Counted from the first letter of the stretch, positions 1 through 11,274 are shown. The stretch is DNA of 42,020 nucleotides from Ophioceras dolichostomum (GCA_003049485.1 PYST01000339.1:1-42020); one strand, 5' to 3'. Program-made: numbers and translations. Notes: generated by a model from the letters alone, not told the origin.

Positions 1-446
1 CTGAGGTGTTGCAGTTCAATTGTCCGATTTTCATGGGATGACACGTGGCCCACATCTAGGTGCGGCCCACTACCGGGTCAGGGGCTCTACCAGACATTTC
101 TATCCCAAACAAAATTCGATGCTCGCAAGCTATCGTTTCCAGAAGAGCTCTCGCTGTCGACTTTGCAATGCCGAAGACCTGATATGGGCTGGTCTACTTC
201 GTAGACTATAGGCGAATCAAGGGCAATCCTGTGACAGCCGGGGCCCCATGGCAGAGTGCTCCGACGCCTCCCATTAGAGCGAGTACCTAGTTAGATAGCA
301 AAAGAAATCGAATCGAAGATGGCACACGACTGATGGATGACCACGACTACGGCCTATAACCCATATGACCAGTTCCGGATCGTATGGCACTTGATGCAGC
401 TAAAATCCATGACATTAAGGTGGTATAATAATTTATCTCTACTTAC

Positions 447-481
<35 letters not shown>

Positions 482-643
482 GCGGGAAAAATCCCCGTCC
501 TTTTTTTTTTTTTGCCCCCCCCGGGGGGGGGGGGGGGGAGGGTNATATTAAAAAAGCATTCAGCCCCCAAGGTGGTATGCGCGGGCAAGACGGGCGGTGG
601 TCAAACACTCGACAAGCCCGATGCCGCGAGCGAAGAGAAGCAA
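1..643. other. Gene-free window edge, low-quality sequence
   Basis: No convincing gene is visible. The stretch contains a run of 31 C (449-479), 13 T (501-513), 8 C followed by 16 G (515-538) and an ambiguous base (N) at 544. These look like an assembly or read-end artefact and not like biology. Open frames across the homopolymers encode only poly-Pro/Gly. The 3' UTR of the phosphate symporter gene should lie in roughly 500-643. Confidence 0.7.
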
Positions 644-3386
644 TCACGACGCACCAGCCTTGCTGGTAGGCCGAGGCGACTCGTCCTTCTCGATAGGTGG
701 GGTGGCGGCTGCGTCAGAAACGGGACTGTATACAAGGGGAAGAAAACAAACAAGGTTAGCATGTTATCGCGGTCCCTGGCAGATGATGACCAAGTTGTGC
801 TCTTTCTAGGGGTAGATCGATAGATAAAGGGATGGAAGTGCAACATACGTCTCACCACCAAGCTCCTCAAGCGTCTTCCTCGCCGTCTCGGGAATGAGCC
901 ACGACGTGCAGAAGCCCAGCAGCATGAACAGCGCGAAGATCTGCATGATGTGGTTGAGCCACGGGTTCGCCCAGCGCGGGTCCGCCTTTGCCAGGGCCGA
1001 GTTGCTGCCGATCGTGCGCAGCGGGCCGAACACGACCTGCGCGATGATGGCCCCCAGCTTCCCCGAGGCGGCCGAGATGCCGTGGGAGGTCGACCGGTAG
1101 CGCGTGGGGAACGCCTCGGCGGGAACGATGAACGTGGTGCTGTTGGGCCCGCAGTTGAAGAAGAACTGGGAGAGCGTGTACAGCGCCATGAGGGAGGCGC
1201 CGGAGAGGTTCCAGAAGTCGAAGCCGATCACGCAGAAGAGGAGCGTGAGCACGAAGAATCCGAAGATCTGAATCGGCTTGCGGCCGATGGTGTCGATCAG
1301 GAAGGCGGAGACCCAGTATCTATTCCGAGGAATATGGGGTGTCAGTAAGGTAAGAAGATAGGAGTGCAGTTAGGGGTGGAGGATGGTGGTTAGAAGTGGA
1401 GCAGTAGTACTGCCGAGAGACTCACCCAGGCACGGCTCCTGCGCAGACTAGGATCAGGTTTCCGACGGCGGTGTTGTGTAAGACCTTGTACATGTTGTCA
1501 CCGCCAGACCAGCCAATCGCGCTGAGGATGATAGGGTTGTTCAGTCCGAGACCGTAGAAAGCAACATCCTGGTTACCTCACAATTAGCTTCAAATATTCC
1601 CTGTACGAACAAGGACGGCCCCCTTCTTTCCTGCTTGAGAGATATGGGGTTTCGGGAGAAAGCATACCAAGAAGAACCAGGAAAGGGCAGTTCCAAGGAG
1701 GATCTTGAGATTCCTCCACTTCCTGTAGTGCGAGAAGAACTCGGCTCTCGAGGCAGCGGGAGGGCCCTGGGGCTCGCCCGTGTGCTGCACTGTCACTGTG
1801 GCGGCGTTGCCTCCCTTCTCTAGGTCCTTCTCGACCTCGACATCGAACGTGTACCTAGGCGTCTCTGGGATGGTCAAACGGTCTACAAGCAGCAGCAACA
1901 ATTGTCAGCACCGAATCTTGGGGAGAAGGGCATGGTTTGTTTCCTCTCTTTCCTCAGGAAAGGCGATGACGCGGAAACCACACTCACAGTAGAGAGCAAT
2001 GCAGCCAGGCACGGCGCCGAAGCCGATGATAATGCGCCACATCCGGTCCACCGCGGTCACGCATTGGCCCGTTGCCGAGCAGTTGGCGGCGCTGGAGCCG
2101 GCCTCCAGCTGGGTGCGGAAGCCTGCGGTGATGATCAGCAAGACGAGAGCGGCGGCCAGCTGGCCGATGCCCTGCATGGCGAAGACGGCGTTCATCATCA
2201 GGCCGCGCCACTTGGTCGTCGCGAACTCAGAGGTGATGGTCGCGCTCAAGGGGTAGTCGCCTCTGTAGTAGTGGTTAGCGACGTCATTTCGGTGGACACT
2301 TCGAGACCCAGGAGAGATCGAATCTTGAGCTGTCGTTGGACGCGTGCTAGGCTGAGTAGAACGAGGGCTTACCCAATGCCGATTCCCTAAAGAAAAGCGC
2401 GGGTGCTCGTTAGCCTCTGTAGAACAATGCTCAGTGGCAAGTTCGTAGGGGGGGAAATAATGAATACTTACCATGATAACCCGCCAGAAGACCAGCAGCC
2501 CAACGATAGACATACTAGGAGAGCTCGAGGACAGCGATTGGGCGAGGGTAGCGAAGATGATGATGATGAGTTCAAAGCCGTACTAGGAAGGGATTCTCAG
2601 CTGTCAGTCGCTTCCTCCTTCGCGGGGTCCTCTAGATACTCAATAGTAATGGGGACCGTGCTGATGGATCTTACGATCTTTTTCCTCCCGAGCCAGTCCG
2701 CAACGATGCCGAAACCGAGCTGGCCCACGACCGTGCCGGAGGAGGTGGCGACCTTGATGGCCGTGTCGTCCTCCGAGGAGATCGAGCCGCCGAAGTAGAC
2801 GACGCCCAACATGCTAGTCACCAGACCGACGGCGAAGATATCGTACTGAGAGAAGAGAAGGAGACTGTGATGTTAGTCGGCGAGGGGGAAGGGAGGCAGG
2901 GAGGGGCCTCAGAAACCGCGTCTCGCAAGAGTGTGAGGCGCGAGGGCAGCTGGAGGGAGCGAGGCGTAGCGTACGCTGTCGGTCATGAACCCGATACCGG
3001 CGATGACGATAGTTCGAACATGGTACCACCCGAACGGAGCCTTGTCGACCTCGGCGAGCGCCAGTCGGCGGCGCTCGTCGACATCCTGGACGTGGGCAAA
3101 CTGGTTGCTGCAGAGCCTGTCAGTGAGTGGCCTCGCTTGCCAGGGGGGCCACGGATGGCGGTATGTGTGCTTTCTGTCATATCGCTGATGGAATGGATCA
3201 TCTCGCAGAGTTCGTAGCATGTGACATGTGATGTGCCATGTATGGGTCGGGGCTGTGAACTGACCCGAAGTTGTGGAATGCGGCGTTTCCGCCATCAGTC
3301 ATGTTAAGCCTCGCCTCGACAATGGACAGCCGGCGCGTGAGCGTGGGCTCCGGGCCGTCCAGCACTCCTCCGGCGGATGAAGACAT
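644..3386 (-). CDS. PHO84-type inorganic phosphate:H+ symporter (MFS), ten exons
   Basis: Plasma-membrane phosphate importer of the major facilitator superfamily (PHS family), about 578 residues, the normal length. Exons on the minus strand: 3386-3265, 3107-2975, 2845-2675, 2582-2472, 2386-2373, 2262-1988, 1882-1668, 1568-1426, 1319-849 and 725-644; they sum to 1737 nt in frame. Family marks in order: GGNAAFHNFG near the N terminus, RRRLALAEVDKAPFGWYHVR, the first membrane segment ending GFMTDSYDIFAVGLVTSMLG, the MFS loop motif DWLGRKKIYGFELI, GIGIGGDYPLSATITSEFA, then SWFFLDVAFYGLGLN, the second-half loop FLIDTIGRKPIQ, and PAEAFPTRYRSTSHG. The C-terminal tail is hydrophilic. The start is the ATG at 3386, giving the short MSSSAGG N terminus expected in fungal orthologues. 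Exon 5 is only 14 nt. The specificity call is strong from family motifs; affinity class is not visible. Confidence 0.95.
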
Positions 3387-3590
3387 GACGGGCAGACAGG
3401 CAGGGACGGCAGAGACGGCGGCGGCGGGATAGGGTTGGAGCGACGCCAGCTGTGCTGGAGGGTTGGTAGACGAGGAGGGGCAAGGACCTCAAGGCCAGTA
3501 GAGGAGGGAAGAACCCTTTATGTCGTTATGGATGGCCGCATAGACTAGTGGCAACAGAGGGGTATGTGACAGCGGGAGAAGGATGTTGAT

Positions 3591-3599
3591 ATTTTTATA
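3591..3599 (-). promoter_or_regulatory. Candidate TATA box of the phosphate symporter gene
   Basis: On the minus strand the sequence reads TATAAAAAT, about 205 bp upstream of the ATG at 3386. It is the only good TATA-like element seen in the first few hundred bases upstream. No CACGTG (Pho4/NUC-1 core) was found between 3387 and about 3800, so phosphate-responsive control is not shown by the sequence. Confidence 0.35.
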
Positions 3600-5530
3600 C
3601 TAGTGCTCACTACAGGACCTCAGTTCAGATGGGCACTAGTAGTTCAGGGAGTCTCGGTCAACCTCTGCAATTCGTGTGGGGAGACTTGGATCTCCCTGCT
3701 CGGAGACACTCTCGCTAGGTACAGTCCATAATGGGAGTGGCGCTTGCTGCTTGCTGCTTCCAATGTCCCAAATATGACGACTGTGAGGTGCCCACTAGTG
3801 AGCGAGTCTCATGGAAAACAGGGATGATGCCCGGAAAAGGCGGCATCTGGCTGGCAACGAAGCTCTGTACAACGTAGTAGGCGATGGCACATGGTTGTCT
3901 GGAGACTCGCGAATAGGGAAAGCCATCCTGGCCCTCCAGGCTATACCCTGGTCGGGACCGATAGGCGACGCAAACAACCGGGTCCGCCGGGGCTGCATGT
4001 CAAGGTTGATGGCGGAATCTCTCCGGCCAATCGGGCTTGGCATAGCCGCCTCATGTCTTGGGCAACTCGCGAGTTGAGATGCGGATGTCGGGGTCTGGGT
4101 GACTGAAACGCGACCGAGAATTAGCCCAAGCTCGGTCTTTGTGTCGACGAGATGGGAACAACGGTCAGTCATCAGAGGATCAGCTGAGATACTCCTCCAC
4201 CCTCCTCCGAGCGGCGAGTTATCCCATTGTATCAAGTTAGCGCGAGGCATATTTCTTCTCGCCCTAGCAGAATCATATCCAACGACAATTCCGTGCTTCC
4301 CGGTTTGCTTTTCTTGGCGAGAGCCAGTCGAGGTCGAGCCTGTTCCATGGGTCAGCCACCGAATCATCGGATTCTTCAAAAAGTCCCGTAGACATATTCT
4401 CTACGTTCCTGATTCATCTGAGCACCTTCAAATAGGTCGGGTGCTCCTCTCGTACGAGCAACGCTACCCGCCTCGTATATGTGATGCAAACTAGCAAGTG
4501 GTCACGATATCGCCTACTCATTCGAGCAAGTGCTGCTGCACCTCTTGCTAAACCAGATGCTAGTTCGCAGGAACCCCGGCTCGGCGAGGTCCATGACTCC
4601 ATGGAGCGTCAGCCAACCGTCTTTCATGAACCCCTGATGCCGGACGGCTTGGTGATTAGCCCCGGCCCGCTGGGTGCTGGTGGTCCACCAAGGCGGGGCC
4701 GTTTGGGTGTTCGGTGCGGAGAATAGCAACACGAAATTGGGGTTTGCGAAAAAACCGGAGACAGGACAAGGAGACGAAAAGTCTGTTAGGGTTGACGACA
4801 GGGAAGAAGCAGGATATAAACCGTCCAATCACGCCTTGCGCTTCTGGCACGTTTTCTCTTTCTTCTTTCTCTATTCGCCCCCAAGCCTGAAGTCACGGTG
4901 AGGGGAGAGGGGGCTAGAGTGCACTAGCGGAGGGACGGGGTCACCCCGTCTCGCGATCGACAACGACAGAATTTCCGTCACCATCCACCGACGAGCCGCA
5001 TTATTCGAACGCTTCGAGAAATCCAATCGCCTGAATTTCGCGCGCTCGCTCAATGCCAATGCCCACCGTCATTCTCGCATGGTCCCGAGTCTGGCCATGT
5101 CATTGACCGCAGCAAGAGAGGCATTTTCTTTAAGATCGGAAGGGAGTGGGGGGATCAAGCGAGTCTTGGCCCAGCGAGCTATGCGGCGTGACGGTCGAGA
5201 TATCACAAAAAAACAAGAAAAAAAGGGCAAAAAAAAAAAAGAAAACCACAGGGAAGCGTTATGCGGGGTGGCAACGCTCAGACATGACTGGACTCGAGAC
5301 TTTTGCGCCTTCTGCGCCCTGTCCGCACACCATCCACCCCCTGAAGCAAGCACCTGCATTGACGCTAAATCAGCTGAAATCCCATCACAGCACCCAGCTC
5401 TCAGCACTGCTCAGCAGAGCTCAGCACCCAATCAGTGGGGGGAGGAAATCGTGGAGTCAGCAGACGAAGCCTACATAAGCTGGACAATTGCCCACAAAAA
5501 TTCTAAAATATCCAATTCGTCCAACACGAA
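3600..5530. other. Intergenic stretch without a recognisable gene
   Basis: Open frames here (the longest about 194 codons, minus strand, 3795-4379) show no family resemblance, no good start context and no splice logic. On the plus strand 4814-4867 has a promoter-like look: TATAAA at 4815-4820, CCAATCACG at 4825-4833 and a pyrimidine tract ending about 4875. No coding region follows convincingly. An A-rich run lies at about 5207-5245. Confidence 0.5.
4825..4867 (+). repeat. Promoter-like module, copy 1 of 2
   Basis: 43 bp with CCAATCACG, a 13-bp variable spacer, then the 21-mer GCACGTTTTCTC-TTTCTTCTT (4847-4867). The same two blocks with the same 13-bp spacing recur at 5951-5993. The two copies flank the tRNA-Leu gene. 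Confidence 0.6.
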
Positions 5531-5634
5531 GACAGCTTGGCCGAGCGGTTAAGGCGGCAGATTTAAGTTATTTTCCCAGAACGACTTTGTCTCTGCTCTC
5601 GAAAGAGTCGTGAGTTCGAACCTCACAGCTGTCA
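5531..5634 (+). tRNA. tRNA-Leu (anticodon TAA) with intron
   Basis: Acceptor stem GACAGCT (5531-5537) pairs with AGCTGTC (5627-5633), followed by discriminator A at 5634. The D arm contains TGGCCGAGCGGTTAAGGC (A box). The anticodon stem GCAGA (5557-5561) pairs with TCTGC (5592-5596), and the anticodon TAA is at 5564-5566. An intron of about 23 nt (about 5568-5590) sits one base 3' of the anticodon, the standard nuclear position. A long variable arm (TCTCGAAAGAG), typical of leucine tRNAs, precedes the T arm GTGAG-TTCGAAC-CTCAC (5610-5626). The CCA end is not encoded, as expected. Intron bases TTA just after the anticodon can pair with it, the usual precursor fold. A T-rich pol III terminator (GTTATTTTTT) follows at about 5642-5650. 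Confidence 0.95.
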
Positions 5635-7440
5635 TCACTCCGTTATTTTTTACCACCTCCTCTCTCTCTCCCCCTCCCCCTTTCCTCTCCCACCGACAGC
5701 ACGCATTTTTTTGTCTCTTGCAATTCCCCCCATTTACATGTCCGTCGTGATCGTTCGGCCCTCGCACCGGGACTCGGCAGACGGCTGTCGCGATCGCCTT
5801 TTTTTTTTCGTCGACGTTAGTTCTCGGAGATTTGCGCTGCACCCCAACTTGCACGCCGTCCTCAATTGATGATGGATTTCCACCCGCTTTGCTTGCTCCA
5901 CTCCATTCCGACAGGTCAGTCCCAGTCCATCGGTCCGTCTTTTACTCTACCCAATCACGTCTATGAACTCGAGCACGTTTTCTCTTTCTTCTTCAAAACT
6001 CCATCTTGCCCTTTTTCCAATCTGCCCTTGAGCTTCCCAGTTCAGCGACCGAGAGAAAAGGGAAAAGGAGGGCAACCCGGTTTTGATGGGTTTTGCAAGC
6101 AAAAGATGCCGTTTTTGCCGCTCTTCCGAGAACATGATGAATTCACGATGACCTAGTCCTGACCACGCGACCCTTTTCCTCCCGTCCTCCCTCTTGCATT
6201 CGCCAAGCTCACATCTTCAGATCGCCAAGGTCTCAGTCCCGATCTTCGGGAGATTTCTTTTTTCTCCTCTCGCCTTGGTCTCCTTGGCTCTTTTAGTTTG
6301 CCTGACGACGTGTACTTGGCTCTCTCTTGGCTCGTCTGGCCCGTTTGGCCCGTGGCGGGACGAGCCTTTGCTTGCCTTGCCAAGAGGGAGGGATCGTACG
6401 TGCCCAAACCCATGTCACGGGATGGAAAGCTGCAGGGGTGTGGTGATGGTTGGGGTGGTGGCGACGCAGCCCTGCCTGGAGCCTGGCTGCCATCCTTGCT
6501 GGCTTGCTCCAGCTGTTCTTTGACAGTGACGAGGGCTACCCCCGCGGCATCTCCGAAGAGTGAAGAGCATCATCACACTATTAGCATGCGGGCCCCCATC
6601 CCCCCTCCTTCGGAACCACAGCTCACACTATGCGCATGGAGCAAACTCATGCACAAGGCGCTTGCAGGCAGCTAGGTAGTATATGACAGTCAAGGCTCTA
6701 GAGAGGAGCCGCCCACCACCCACACACGTGGCGAGAGGAACCAGTAGACGGGTGTTCCTTCTCGGTCTCCTTTTTGTCCTTAGCTTACTGCCGTATATGC
6801 GTATCAGGTTGTGTCTCCGGTGTGAGTCGAGAGGGGGGAGCCGAGTTCAAGTCCACCTCAGCATGCAATTTGTTCGCCATCGAACCGATTCCCGTTCCCA
6901 TTACCCTTTCTATTTCCGCCGGTAGGTCTGTCAAACGCTGTAGATTCGTTCGTCAGCATTTGGAGAGCAACGGGCTGAGAAGCAAGCACCGCTCGAGGTG
7001 ACGCGACCCGTTGATGATGATGATTTTCATCTTCGCCACAACGGGCCCTCGGCGACGGCGAGTCTTGCGTGGAGCATAACTATTGGTCTATTATCCGTGA
7101 CATTCCGCACGAGGATCATCGAGCGGCCCATCACCCTGTTACTTGCTGCCTACCTACCATGTTAGCATGAATGGAGGCGAGAATGGGACTCGGAATCCTC
7201 CAACACAAACGAATCTGGCGACATGGCTACGTCTTCATCGCGCAGATCACCTGGTGAGGAGCTACGGGTTCAATCACAGGGGACGTGAGTGCTATGCACC
7301 CACCTCGAATGAAAAACTTCGCCTGAGTTTATTGATGCTATCTGATTCTAGAGTGGTCACGCTAGCTCGACACCTTGTCGGTGCCCCTAGAGGTACCAAC
7401 GACAATGCGAGATTCGCTGAACTACGCCTGTTGTAAAAGA
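5635..7440. other. Gene-poor stretch
   Basis: No supported coding region. It holds pyrimidine-rich tracts (5650-5720) and a second copy of the promoter-like module (5951-5993). Several short open frames here have no recognisable domain. It may include an unannotated non-coding transcript, but nothing in the sequence proves it. Confidence 0.5.
5951..5993 (+). repeat. Promoter-like module, copy 2 of 2
   Basis: Matches the 4825-4867 copy at the 9-bp CCAATCACG block and at the 21-bp pyrimidine block with identical 13-bp spacing, about 34 of 43 positions by eye. No gene start follows closely in either case. Confidence 0.6.
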
Positions 7441-7819
7441 GTGACTATCAAGTTGGTTGAAAGGGGAAGTCGGGGATGGGTATGAGTTGTGAAGTCAACG
7501 AGGTCAAACTGCAGACTGAAAGGAGCGACTGTTCAAGTTGGTTGGTGCAGGAAAGAAAAGGGCACGAAGGGTATTGCGCCAAACTATGTAGCTACCTACC
7601 GAGGCGAAGATGGGAAACGAGTGACTGGTCAAGTTGGTTGAGGACTGAAAACTGGGCAATGCCAGACCAAGAAACCTACCGAAGTGTCGGGTTGCTGACC
7701 AACAAAAAATAGCGACTGTTCAAGTTAGTTGATGGATGAAACTGGGTCGAACCCAGACCAAAAAAAGGAGACCGTCGGATTGCTGCCCGACAAAATGAGC
7801 GACTTTTCAAGTTGGATGA
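7441..7819 (+). repeat. Five degenerate ~90-bp tandem units downstream of Argonaute
   Basis: A 20-21-nt box close to GCGACTGTTCAAGTTGGTTGA occurs at 7441-7460, 7525-7545, 7621-7641, 7712-7732 and 7799-7819. Start-to-start spacings are 84, 96, 91 and 87 bp. The stretches between boxes 3-4 and 4-5 also resemble each other (AAACTGGG...CAGACCAA and TCGG-TTGCTG blocks), so the whole unit is duplicated and not only the box. A perfect hairpin CTGGG-TCGAA-CCCAG lies at 7742-7756 and a second, GTCGG...CCGAC, at 7774-7791. The box resembles a pol III A box and GGGTCGAACCC resembles a B box, but no complete tRNA fold is present. Confidence 0.75.
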
Positions 7820-7936
7820 TTAGAGAACTACCTCGGAAGACCCGAGGAGAGGAAAGAGAAAGCCGCCAACCGAGAAACCACCGAAAAGCTGTCATCACCA
7901 TCACCAGACAGCATGAAGGAAGTGTCGGTAGTAGTT

Positions 7937-10900
7937 TCAGACGAACCACATGGTCGACTTGATGTGCTCGACATTGGCTGGGAAGCACATGTTGCCGCCG
8001 CAACCGAACTTGAGCAGCGGCAGCGCCTCGACCGGCTCGCTAGACACGCTGCTTCCGCCACCCTTGGCGAAGATGCCAGAATCTTGACGCGTGCGAGGGT
8101 CCTTGTCAGACGAGAACGCGTTCTCGTGGCTGCGGCCCCGGGCGCTGGCCAGATGAGCGTAGTAGACCGCCGGGTGAATGGACACCGGTGTCGTCGACCG
8201 GATGTACTGGTAGCACTGATGATAGATCATCTTTTGCAGCTCGTCTGGCGACTTCTTCACCTCGTCGTGAATGACGTGATAGTGGACGGGGCGCGCGGTG
8301 CCCTGGATCGCGACGTGGCTGCAGAGGTAGAAGTCGTAGTGGAAGGGATGAGTGACTTCGCGCTCGACGACGGTTCCCGGAAGCGGGTTGCCGTTCTTGT
8401 CTCCGGCGTTGCTGTCGTTCTTCATGGGAAAGAAGCGTATGTGGTGACGCTTCGTAGCGACGATGACAGTGATCTTGGGATCCACACCACCAACAGATCG
8501 GATCACGTCCCGAAGCTCCTTGACCTCGAACTCCATGACGTGTGCGAATTGGCCCTCCGCGACGCCGTCCCTGAAATAGAACACATGCTCTGGGGCAGTG
8601 CGGTTGGCTTGGCACCACTGCGTCACGAGGAAAGTGAACATGGACTGAGAGTTCTTGGGGAGGAGAACCTCAGTGCGGTGGCCGTTGGTCTCGACCGTGG
8701 CCGCGTAGCGAACCGCTTCTTTGTCCATGGACACGGTTACAGCTGCCATGGATGGTGCTTGGGAGCCCGGCGCTCCATGAGAAACGTCCACGCCAACGAT
8801 CATCGTCGGCCTCTGGAAGAAATTGCCGATGACCTTGCAGGTCTGTCCTCCGAGCTTGGCGTTGACCTTCATGGCGACATTGGAGCAGTACTGCGGCTGG
8901 GCCTTCCGTACGTGCTGCGCCTGCATGCACTGAGAAATGACGCCCCAACGGCAGTCCGTGGACTTCTTCAGGCGCTCGTAGTTGATAGTGCTGCGGTCGT
9001 TGAGCACGAAAAAGAGCATCTGTGGATGAGCCTTCTTCGCGTTTCCGATCTGTTGGTAAGCCGCCTCCACGAGCCCACCCATGTCGCTCGACCTCTGCTG
9101 CGGCACAACATAAACTGGGGTGCCCTCCACCTTGCCTCCGTGACCCTTGAAAACTCGGAGAAACTGGTTCATGAAGTTTTCGCAGGCGGGCTTGTCGATG
9201 CTCTGGTCGACAATGACCATGCCGAAGTTCTTGAGGACGAACCTGCCCGGCGCGGTGAACACCTTGCCGCGGAGATCCCACCGACCGCTGACTCCAGGAT
9301 TGATCTTTGAGCCCTGGAACTGGATCTCCGGGTTCTGGATCACACGAGCCGGCACAGTGGCCATCTTCGTGGATATCTCAATCTTGAAGTGGCGCAGATA
9401 TTTATCCTCGGGCCAACGCAGCTCGTTGACGTTGCTCAGGACGTGCTCCGAGCGGATCGGGGGACGCGTGACCGCGAACTTGATCATCTTGGCGGTCTGC
9501 TCGGGGTCCAGCTTATAGGGGTACCGCTGGTGCATGTTCACGTGGCAGACCTCCATGGGGAAGACGCCACCACGGCTGGTTTGGATGAGTGGCAGCGTCC
9601 AGTATTGGAGACGCAGATTGTACTGCTTCAGGAAGTGGTCAAAGACCGTTAGGGTGGTGCCGTCCTTCTTCGTGAATCGGAAATTCTTGGCATTGGCACC
9701 TTCAGGCCCCAGGCTGGGATCAAAGACGAAGTTCTTCACCGTGTACTCCTTCTTGTCATCGAACTTGCCCCGGTGCTTGACGGTGAAGTGCAGCTTGGCG
9801 AGCTTCCGCAGAGCCTTGAATCCCTCGGACATGACAAGCTGGGGGGCTCCGCCCTGGACGGGGGGCTTCATGACAGGCTTGAAAAAGTTGGCCATCTGCG
9901 GAATGGGCATGTTGACCCAGCGGCGGTCGAGGGTGCCCAGGTAGTTCTTGACCAACTCCTCGAAGTTCTGGGACACCCAGAAACAGGTGTTGGCGACGTC
10001 GACAGTGACACCAAGGCCCAGCCTGCCCTCTTGGATGGACTGTCTCTATGTTAGCCTTGGTTTTGGGAAGAGGCTGAATGGGAAAGGCTTACCTGTGTCA
10101 TTGTGATCGAGGCGAACGTGCCTTTGATCAGCTCGATGACGCCATCCCCCATCGAAATGGGGCGTGTGTTCCGCGAGTAGAAGTTGCGCTTGATCGCAAT
10201 CATCTTTTCGGATGGGCCCTGGCGCAGGACGTGGTCGAGGAAGTCTGGCGTTGGTTTCCAAGTTGGTCAGTGAGCCTACGCACGTTAAGACGCTGGGGTG
10301 TGAAGGCGTGGACTCAGTCTTACTCAGGCACTCCAAGACATGATTGTCCCACTCGAGCTTCCCCATCAAGTACATCTTGAGAGCCTCCAAGCGGATTGTG
10401 CCGACACGCTTGAGGGTGAGCGTGAACACATTGCGTCCCGGCTGTCCCCCCGTGCGGCCTTGCTCCCGGTCTAGGTCGAGTCGCTGGCGGATCTCACGGT
10501 CACCCAGGTTGTGAGGTGACCAGGCGAGGTTGCGACCATTGTAGATCCAGCACTCGCGTGTATCAGCCAGAATTTTCTTCATCGTTGGAGAGTTCCAACA
10601 CTTCTTGATCACCTTGTCCGGACTCTTCACGTCCGGTCCGCTGACCGACAGCTGCGCAGGAAAATCGATGGTTAGCTTGGAGTACCGGACAGTGATTGGA
10701 GGGTGATGCATTCTAGAGATGGGTCACTACTTACATCGTACAGAGACACCTCTCCGAATCCCAGCTTGGTTATCGGGAAATGGTTGATCTGGATCTTGAT
10801 CGGCTTGCCCAAGGATCCCATTCCGGGACGACGAGCGAAGGGAGTGGTGAGCTTCTCCACATAAGCCTCGGCCGGGAGGTCGAGGTTCTTGTTGAAGTTG

Positions 10901-11274
10901 TCATTGTTCGAGAGAGCGTGCTGCTTCGTACGATCTCGAGCAGGGTCCTTGCCCATCGGGGCAGGCCATCCCGGCTGCTGAGCCGGCGGCGGTTGAGGTT
11001 GACCCCCAGTGCCAGTTGGCCCGGTCACACCGGTCGGGCGCGGGCCTTGAGTCCCCGCCTCACTAGGTTGACGAGACGAGGTCGGGGCTTGTGGTCGTCC
11101 TGAATCGCTCGGCGGGCGTGAGCCAGAGCCGCCGCGATCGGAGCCCGCACGCTGAGAGGATTGCGAATGGCGACTGGAGACAGATCCACCGCGTTGATGG
11201 CCGCGGCGGTCGTCGTCGCTGGTCCCATCCATATTGTAGGATGGGACCTGCAAGTTACTGCGTTGGCGCTCCAT
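7937..11274 (-). CDS. Argonaute (QDE-2-type), slicer-competent
   Basis: Small-RNA-guided endonuclease, the core of fungal RNA silencing (quelling, milRNA or meiotic silencing), acting in cytoplasmic or perinuclear RISC. Four exons on the minus strand: 11274-10735, 10651-10324, 10244-10093 and 10039-7937; together 3123 nt, 1040 residues. The first ~130 residues are a Gly/Ser/Arg/Pro/Gln-rich disordered tail. Then follow the N domain (about 150-300), the linker and PAZ (about 340-500), MID and PIWI (about 600-1040). The catalytic tetrad is complete: D758 (VGVDVSHGAPG), E797 (NGHRTEVLL), D831 (YFRDGVAEGQ) and H926 (ARPVHYHV). The protein ends in the aromatic/Phe-Val tail (MWFV) common to eukaryotic Argonautes. 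The ATG at 11274 (GCGCCATGG) is chosen; the frame is open further upstream, but that part looks like leader. Whether it is the QDE-2 or the SMS-2 paralogue cannot be decided without alignment. Confidence 0.96.

Noticed and set aside
3795..4379. 194-codon minus-strand open frame
   Set aside because: No family resemblance, no codon bias, no start context; expected by chance in ~2 kb of non-coding DNA.
7712..7760. Complete tRNA gene in tandem unit 4
   Set aside because: A-box-like and B-box-like stretches exist, but no acceptor stem, anticodon arm or 7-nt T loop can be drawn.
7913..9310. 465-codon open frame on the plus strand across Argonaute
   Set aside because: It is exactly antisense to the PIWI/PAZ coding exon; GC-rich third positions suppress stops on the other strand. 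The translation has no domain.
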